NCBI RefSeq assembly: GCF_010645075.1
Contig: NZ_JAADZV010000010.1
Location: forward strand, 115,794-179,793
Length of the DNA stretch: 64,000 nt
Direction of reading: 5' to 3'
DNA from: Flavobacterium limi
Lineage (GTDB): Bacteria; Bacteroidota; Bacteroidia; Flavobacteriales; Flavobacteriaceae
Shown here: one piece after another, positions 61,001-64,000 of the stretch
Position numbering within the stretch: position 1 is the stretch's first letter
How the letters are laid out: each line of letters begins with the position of its first letter
Position numbers and translations under genes: made by a program
The notes under the pieces: generated by a model
Told to the model about the DNA's origin: nothing
Database searches by the model: none
What the model saw: only the letters and a program-made list of their open reading frames with translations

Positions 61001-61094
61001 TACAGATTATCCGGATGTGGTTGAAGAAGCAAAAAGAGAATTAGGCGCAATAAAATTGGAAGAGTCTAAAACAAATTCATCAATTAATAAGTAG
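58080..61094 (+). CDS. Exported tetratricopeptide repeat protein, 1004 residues
   Basis: The protein has a signal peptide (SWFFLIPFVLFSAMVSAQ) and is then almost wholly helical TPR units from about residue 35 to 985. Clear units include KALALYNDKQYASAQHIFESV, DYSKALQWFDRVD, KEATKYFDEVSGE, YGKAIPYLEQYAG, KDYEKAISQFNKIIEG, and AYYHLGLAYLNTGKKQEALNAFKNA. Large exported TPR proteins of this size are common in Flavobacteriia, often next to an outer-membrane barrel gene as here (62165). A role in protein interaction at the envelope is inferred. The symbol is left blank as no characterised orthologue is evident. Confidence 0.88.
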   Translation: MRKISWFFLIPFVLFSAMVSAQKSAIYTYELKDFDKALALYNDKQYASAQHIFESVKNQATTEEVKSDCAYYIANCAIRTNQANADELMERFVEDYPTSTKQNQAYIEVAHYFFEQGDYSKALQWFDRVDESYMSKSDLDKFNFQKGYSYFNAKKKKEATTYFNKVVNSPEFGSQAKYYLGFMAYEGDDYKEATKYFDEVSGEEKYKEKLSYFQADMNFKLGNFQKAIELGQAAMAKSNALEKSELNKIIGESYFNLKQYGKAIPYLEQYAGRKGKWNNTDFYQLGYAYYEQKDYEKAISQFNKIIEGKDFVAQNAYYHLGLAYLNTGKKQEALNAFKNASEMDFNAQIQEDAALNYAKLSYDIGNQYQTVPGILLDFLKKYPNNSSRTEVEKLLVDSYISTKNYKEALVLLEKNRTPENKLAYQKVLFYRGLELYNESNYAEALKMFNGAVKEQKNPEFTARATFWKAESEYVTDDFRNALLSYKQFAGLAAAKTTDEYKNINYNIGYTYFKLKEYDQAGNSFQAQIDNAPADKVRLNDSYLRLGDCRFVTSKYAQAMEAYGKAISAKGVDADYAQFQRAISYGFMSRNDKKIDELNNFLQMYKKSEYRDDVLFELANTYVADKKNDQAIKTYDQLISEYKNGSFTSKSILRQGLIYYNSDRDEQALTKFKKVAAEFPKTPEALEAVSTARLIYVDSGKVDEYATWVRTLDFVSVTDAELDNDTYDAAFKQYSQNNSKQAIPGFTGYVSKFPSGLHSLEANFYLAQLLYAEGSEANSVANYQYVIGQPRNEFTEQSLNKLAQIFLKAKDCDKAIPVLVRLSEESDSAQNQNFAQANLMKCYYDKKDYNNSVVYADKVLQNAKADANVKADAQIIVARAAMQSGDEDKAKGAYAKLSTTSKGELAAEALYYDAYFKTKEGKFDASNVSVQKLAKNYSAYKYYGAKSLVLMAKNFYGLKDSYQATYILDNVINNFTDYPDVVEEAKRELGAIKLEESKTNSSINK

Positions 61095-61110
61095 TAAGTT
61101 AAATGTTAGA

Positions 61111-61166
61111 TGTGAGAAGTAAAATGAGTAAATAAACATTTTATAAATCACATTTTACTTCTCACA
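61111..61166. repeat. Perfect 16-bp inverted repeat in the TPR-phzF gap
   Basis: TGTGAGAAGTAAAATG (61111-61126) and CATTTTACTTCTCACA (61151-61166) are exact inverted copies with a 24-nt loop. The right arm is followed by similar CACATTTCACA units. It may be a transcription terminator, but no T run follows directly. Confidence 0.7.
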
Positions 61167-61184
61167 AATCACATTTCACAAATT

Positions 61185-62048
61185 ATGAGTTTACCTTTTT
61201 ATATAGTTGATGTTTTTACAGATAAAAAATATGCCGGAAATCAATTGGCTGTTTTTTTAGATGCAGAAAATTTGAGTTCGGAAGAAATGCAAAAGATTGC
61301 CCGCGAAATTAATTTTGCAGAAAGCACTTTTGTTACCAAATTAGATAAAGAAAACAATAAGGCGGAAATTAAAATATTTACGCCATCTCAGGAAATGATG
61401 TTTGCAGGACATCCGGTAATTGGGACTTCATGGGTTTTAATGAATAAAATCTTTGATAACTCGCCTGACGAGATTAAGCTGAATGTTCCAATCGGCCCAA
61501 TTGCAATTCATTATAAAGAAGATTTGATTTGGCTGAAAGCTGCACAGCCTAAATTTTGGGATATTTTTTCGAAGGAGGATTTTACATTATTCAGTAATCT
61601 TAAAAACAGCGACTTTGAGAATCAATTTCCAATTCAGGAAGTGACAACAGGAAGCGCCTTTGTTATGGTTGGGTTAAGCAGCAAAAGAGCGTTGGAAAAT
61701 TTGGTTCTGGATAAAGATAAAACAAATGAATGGCTGAAAAAGCATTGTAAAACCTCACATCAGGGCTTATATTTTTATTATCTGGAAGGTGAAAAATTAT
61801 TTAGCAGATTGATGTATATAGAACATAATCAATTAATGGAAGATGCAGCTACAGGAAGTGCTAGTACCTGCTTACAGGCTTATCTTTTAAAAAATCATAA
61901 ACCGGAACTCGAATTAATCAATTTCCAGGGAGATTATATGGGGCGTCCCTCTCAAATTCATTTTAAAGGAAAATTGACCGGAAATGAATTTGATATTAAA
62001 ATAGGAGGGAAAGTGCAGTTTATTGCTAAAGGAGAATGGGAAGCGTGA
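61185..62048 (+). CDS. PhzF-family isomerase/epimerase-like protein
   Basis: The 287-residue protein has the duplicated DapF-like fold of the PhzF family. It begins PFYIVDVFTDKKYAGNQLAVFLDAENLSSEEMQKIAREINFAESTFV, whose Glu in NFAESTF (about 45) is the catalytic residue of PhzF. MMFAGHPVIGTSW (about 70) and MEDAATGSASTCLQAYLL (about 222-239) are the other signatures. Most members are not in phenazine pathways and their substrates are unknown; no phenazine genes lie here. It interrupts the TPR and barrel pair. Confidence 0.9.
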   Translation: MSLPFYIVDVFTDKKYAGNQLAVFLDAENLSSEEMQKIAREINFAESTFVTKLDKENNKAEIKIFTPSQEMMFAGHPVIGTSWVLMNKIFDNSPDEIKLNVPIGPIAIHYKEDLIWLKAAQPKFWDIFSKEDFTLFSNLKNSDFENQFPIQEVTTGSAFVMVGLSSKRALENLVLDKDKTNEWLKKHCKTSHQGLYFYYLEGEKLFSRLMYIEHNQLMEDAATGSASTCLQAYLLKNHKPELELINFQGDYMGRPSQIHFKGKLTGNEFDIKIGGKVQFIAKGEWEA

Positions 62049-62164
62049 GAATTAGAAAATTTAAAAATTAGAAAATTTAGATAATTATAATAGAATTGTA
62101 AGAAGTAAGTTGCAATGAAGCATTTTACATTTGACAGAATACATTTTACAAAAAAGTATAAAAT

Positions 62165-63919
62165 ATGAAAATTAATTTCCAGAATAAAACCATCATAATA
62201 GTATTGCTTTTTGTTTTTCAGCTTTCATTTGCTCAAAAGAAAAATGAAAATATTGGGACAGAAACAGTAAACGTAGTTAAACCGTATTCGCCAACCATAT
62301 CAGATGCTGATAAAGTAAAAGAAACCCCGTCACTTGACGATTCGGGAAATCAGGCTAAAGAAACTATAAAATACAGTATTTTATCTGTTCCTGTAGCTTC
62401 AACTTTTACACCTTCTAAAGGGAAAGCTGCCAATGTAGAAAAATCAAAACAAGAGCGTCTGTTTAATAATTATGCAACTGTTGGATTAGGGAATTACAGC
62501 ACACTCAATGCTGAGTTATTTGTAAATCAGGATTTGGGAAATAATGATTTTGTATCCGGAATGTTACGTCATCATTCGTCACAAGGCGGAATTAAAGATC
62601 TGCTTTTGAATGATGAATTTTATGATACGGCATTAAACGTTGGTTATGGTCAAAACAATAGAGATATGTCTTGGAATGTGGAATTAGGATACCAAAATCA
62701 AATTTACAACTGGTACGGACTACCAAAGGATTTTGGATCGTCTTTGATTCCTCAGGATCGTCTTGATTTAATAAATAAAATTAATCCGGGGCACACTTAT
62801 AATACGATTTCATTAGGAGGAAATTTTGAATTCAATGAAAGTGTTTTTAGTAAAATAGCAACAAAATTCACACACTTTTCGGATAGTTTTTCTTCTTCAG
62901 AAAATCGTTTTTACCTAAAACCAACATTTAAAGTGGATGTGATGGATCATGCAGTTAACACGAATGTGATTATTGACCACGTAAGCGGAAGTTTTGAAAA
63001 TAACTATTTTAAGACTAATACGGATCCTGTAAAATATAGTCTGACCAATTTCGGGATTGAGCCAAGTTTTGTAGTGAATGAAAACGACTGGACTTTAGAA
63101 TTGGGAGCAGGATTGTATTATGCGCTGGATTCTGAAAATAGTGGAAATAAGTTTTATATCTATCCAAAAATAAATGCTTCATATAAATTAGTTGGGGATT
63201 TAATGATTTTCTATACAGGGGTAAAGGGAACTTTAACCCAGAATTCATATGCTGATTTTGTAAATGAAAATCCATTTTTATCGCCAACATTAAACATGAC
63301 GCCATCAAGCACGCAATATAATGTTTTTGCAGGTTTGAAAGGTAAATTAGCGAATAATGTGAGCTATAATCTGACAGGTTCTTATTTAAACGAAAAAAAC
63401 AAGGCTCTGTTCAAGAGCAATGATTATACAGAAGAATTTTCAAACGAGAATTATGCTTACGGAAACTCTTTTGGAGTAGTTTATGAAGATATCAGGACAT
63501 TTCGTTTCTATGCAGAATTAAAAGCGGATTTTTCTGAAAATGTTATTTTTGGAATTAACGGTACATTCAATAGTTATAAAACTGATGAGCCTGTAGAAGC
63601 ATGGAACTTACCAACAATAAAGTTAGGCTCTAATCTGGATGTTAATATAACAAAACAATGGTATGCAGGTTTAAATGTTTTTTATGTAGGAGAACGTAAG
63701 GATATGCAGAATGATTTATTAAGTTCTACCATTAATGGTCCTGTTACCCTAAAAAGCTATTTTGATGCTAATGCGCATTTGGGATACAAATTCAGTGAAC
63801 GTCTGACCTTTTTCTTAAAACTAAACAATATCGGAAATCAGGCTTACGAAAAATGGCTGAATTACCCTGTTCAGGGATTTCAGGTCTTAGGCGGTGCGAA
63901 TTACAAATTTGATTTTTAA
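62165..63919 (+). CDS. Outer-membrane beta-barrel protein, TonB-receptor-like without plug
   Basis: The 584-residue protein has a signal peptide (IIVLLFVFQLSFAQ). A short N-terminal segment follows, with GTETVNVVKPYSPTI, which loosely resembles a TonB box. From about residue 95 on there is a run of amphipathic strands (NYATVGLGNYSTLNAELFVN, FDANAHLGYKFSERLTFFLKLNN) closing with a strand ending in Phe. No plug domain is seen, so it is not a full TonB-dependent receptor. It probably works with the TPR protein. The preceding gap 62049-62164 holds a direct repeat ATTAGAAAATTTA (62051, 62067) and two CATTTTACA copies. Confidence 0.82.
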   Translation: MKINFQNKTIIIVLLFVFQLSFAQKKNENIGTETVNVVKPYSPTISDADKVKETPSLDDSGNQAKETIKYSILSVPVASTFTPSKGKAANVEKSKQERLFNNYATVGLGNYSTLNAELFVNQDLGNNDFVSGMLRHHSSQGGIKDLLLNDEFYDTALNVGYGQNNRDMSWNVELGYQNQIYNWYGLPKDFGSSLIPQDRLDLINKINPGHTYNTISLGGNFEFNESVFSKIATKFTHFSDSFSSSENRFYLKPTFKVDVMDHAVNTNVIIDHVSGSFENNYFKTNTDPVKYSLTNFGIEPSFVVNENDWTLELGAGLYYALDSENSGNKFYIYPKINASYKLVGDLMIFYTGVKGTLTQNSYADFVNENPFLSPTLNMTPSSTQYNVFAGLKGKLANNVSYNLTGSYLNEKNKALFKSNDYTEEFSNENYAYGNSFGVVYEDIRTFRFYAELKADFSENVIFGINGTFNSYKTDEPVEAWNLPTIKLGSNLDVNITKQWYAGLNVFYVGERKDMQNDLLSSTINGPVTLKSYFDANAHLGYKFSERLTFFLKLNNIGNQAYEKWLNYPVQGFQVLGGANYKFDF

Positions 63920-64000
63920 TAAATGACTAGTCCTGAATAATTGATACAGATTATTAGACAAATATATTTAATTAAACACCTGTAAGAACTTTTTTTGCAG

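Noticed and set aside
61185..62048. Phenazine biosynthesis gene
   Set aside because: Only the PhzF fold is present and no other phz gene is near; most family members have other, unknown roles.
62165..63919. Full TonB-dependent receptor
   Set aside because: No plug domain is visible and 584 residues is short; I call it a barrel protein with a receptor-like end.
63920..64000. Possible promoter or gene start at the right edge
   Set aside because: The last 81 bp are AT-rich and show no complete TAnnTTTG box or start codon with an open frame that I can support.

Overview
The window looks like chromosomal DNA of a Flavobacterium or a close relative (Bacteroidota, Flavobacteriia). The DNA is AT-rich. 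Several genes have TAnnTTTG promoter boxes (the Bacteroidota -7 element) and hardly any have a Shine-Dalgarno sequence. A few genes start with TTG or GTG. Family content agrees: a type IX secretion (T9SS) sorting-domain protein, a PUR/DUF3276 protein, a DUF5723 barrel, a long-form NusB, a MoxR/DUF58/DUF4350/DUF4129 cluster and Bacteroidota-type lipoproteins. I saw no tRNA, rRNA, CRISPR array or prophage.

Layout. 1-9.4 kb: a GH3 beta-glucosidase with a downstream esterase, a PUR-type nucleic-acid-binding protein, an ABC exporter, a leucine-type amino acid dehydrogenase, nusB, yajC and pepT. 9.5-18.1 kb: an exported formylglycine-generating-enzyme homologue with both catalytic cysteines, pyrD, a DUF3307 membrane protein with a SatD-family protein, HMG-CoA lyase, a lipoprotein/DUF5723 pair and guaB. 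18.2-26.6 kb: a lipoprotein L,D-transpeptidase, an alpha/beta hydrolase, a NudK-type NUDIX hydrolase, purA, a Fur-family regulator, relA/spoT, a 7-bp tandem repeat and a SpoU-class rRNA methyltransferase. 26.7-35.6 kb: a MoxR-DUF58 envelope cluster, read leftward from spoIIM, with divergent RDD, PH-like and TRIC-like membrane genes.

35.6-57.1 kb is a surface-glycan locus: acetyltransferase, FdtB-type aminotransferase, CDP-glycerol-transferase-like protein, Wzx-type flippase, four glycosyltransferases, FdtA-type ketoisomerase and a methyltransferase. It is split by an accessory block at 40.7-51.6 kb. That block holds two paralogous fibre-like exported proteins, a small T9SS cargo protein, a 2223-residue RHS/YD-repeat protein ending in a HELNH metallopeptidase-like tip, a lipoprotein that is a good immunity candidate, and a decayed IS3-family element. 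57.1-64 kb: ftsE, a 1004-residue TPR protein, a PhzF-family protein and an outer-membrane barrel.

Two things stand out. First, the intergenic region upstream of the satD-like gene carries six 18-bp palindrome-like sites at an exact 28-bp pitch. Promoter-like boxes for both flanking genes lie inside this array. The SatD-like protein itself combines motifs resembling a nucleotide-cyclase/polymerase palm with a C-terminal helix-turn-helix, and is translationally coupled to a polytopic membrane protein. A self-regulated signalling module is my inference. Second, the RHS metallopeptidase tip plus lipoprotein pair is a candidate toxin-immunity system.
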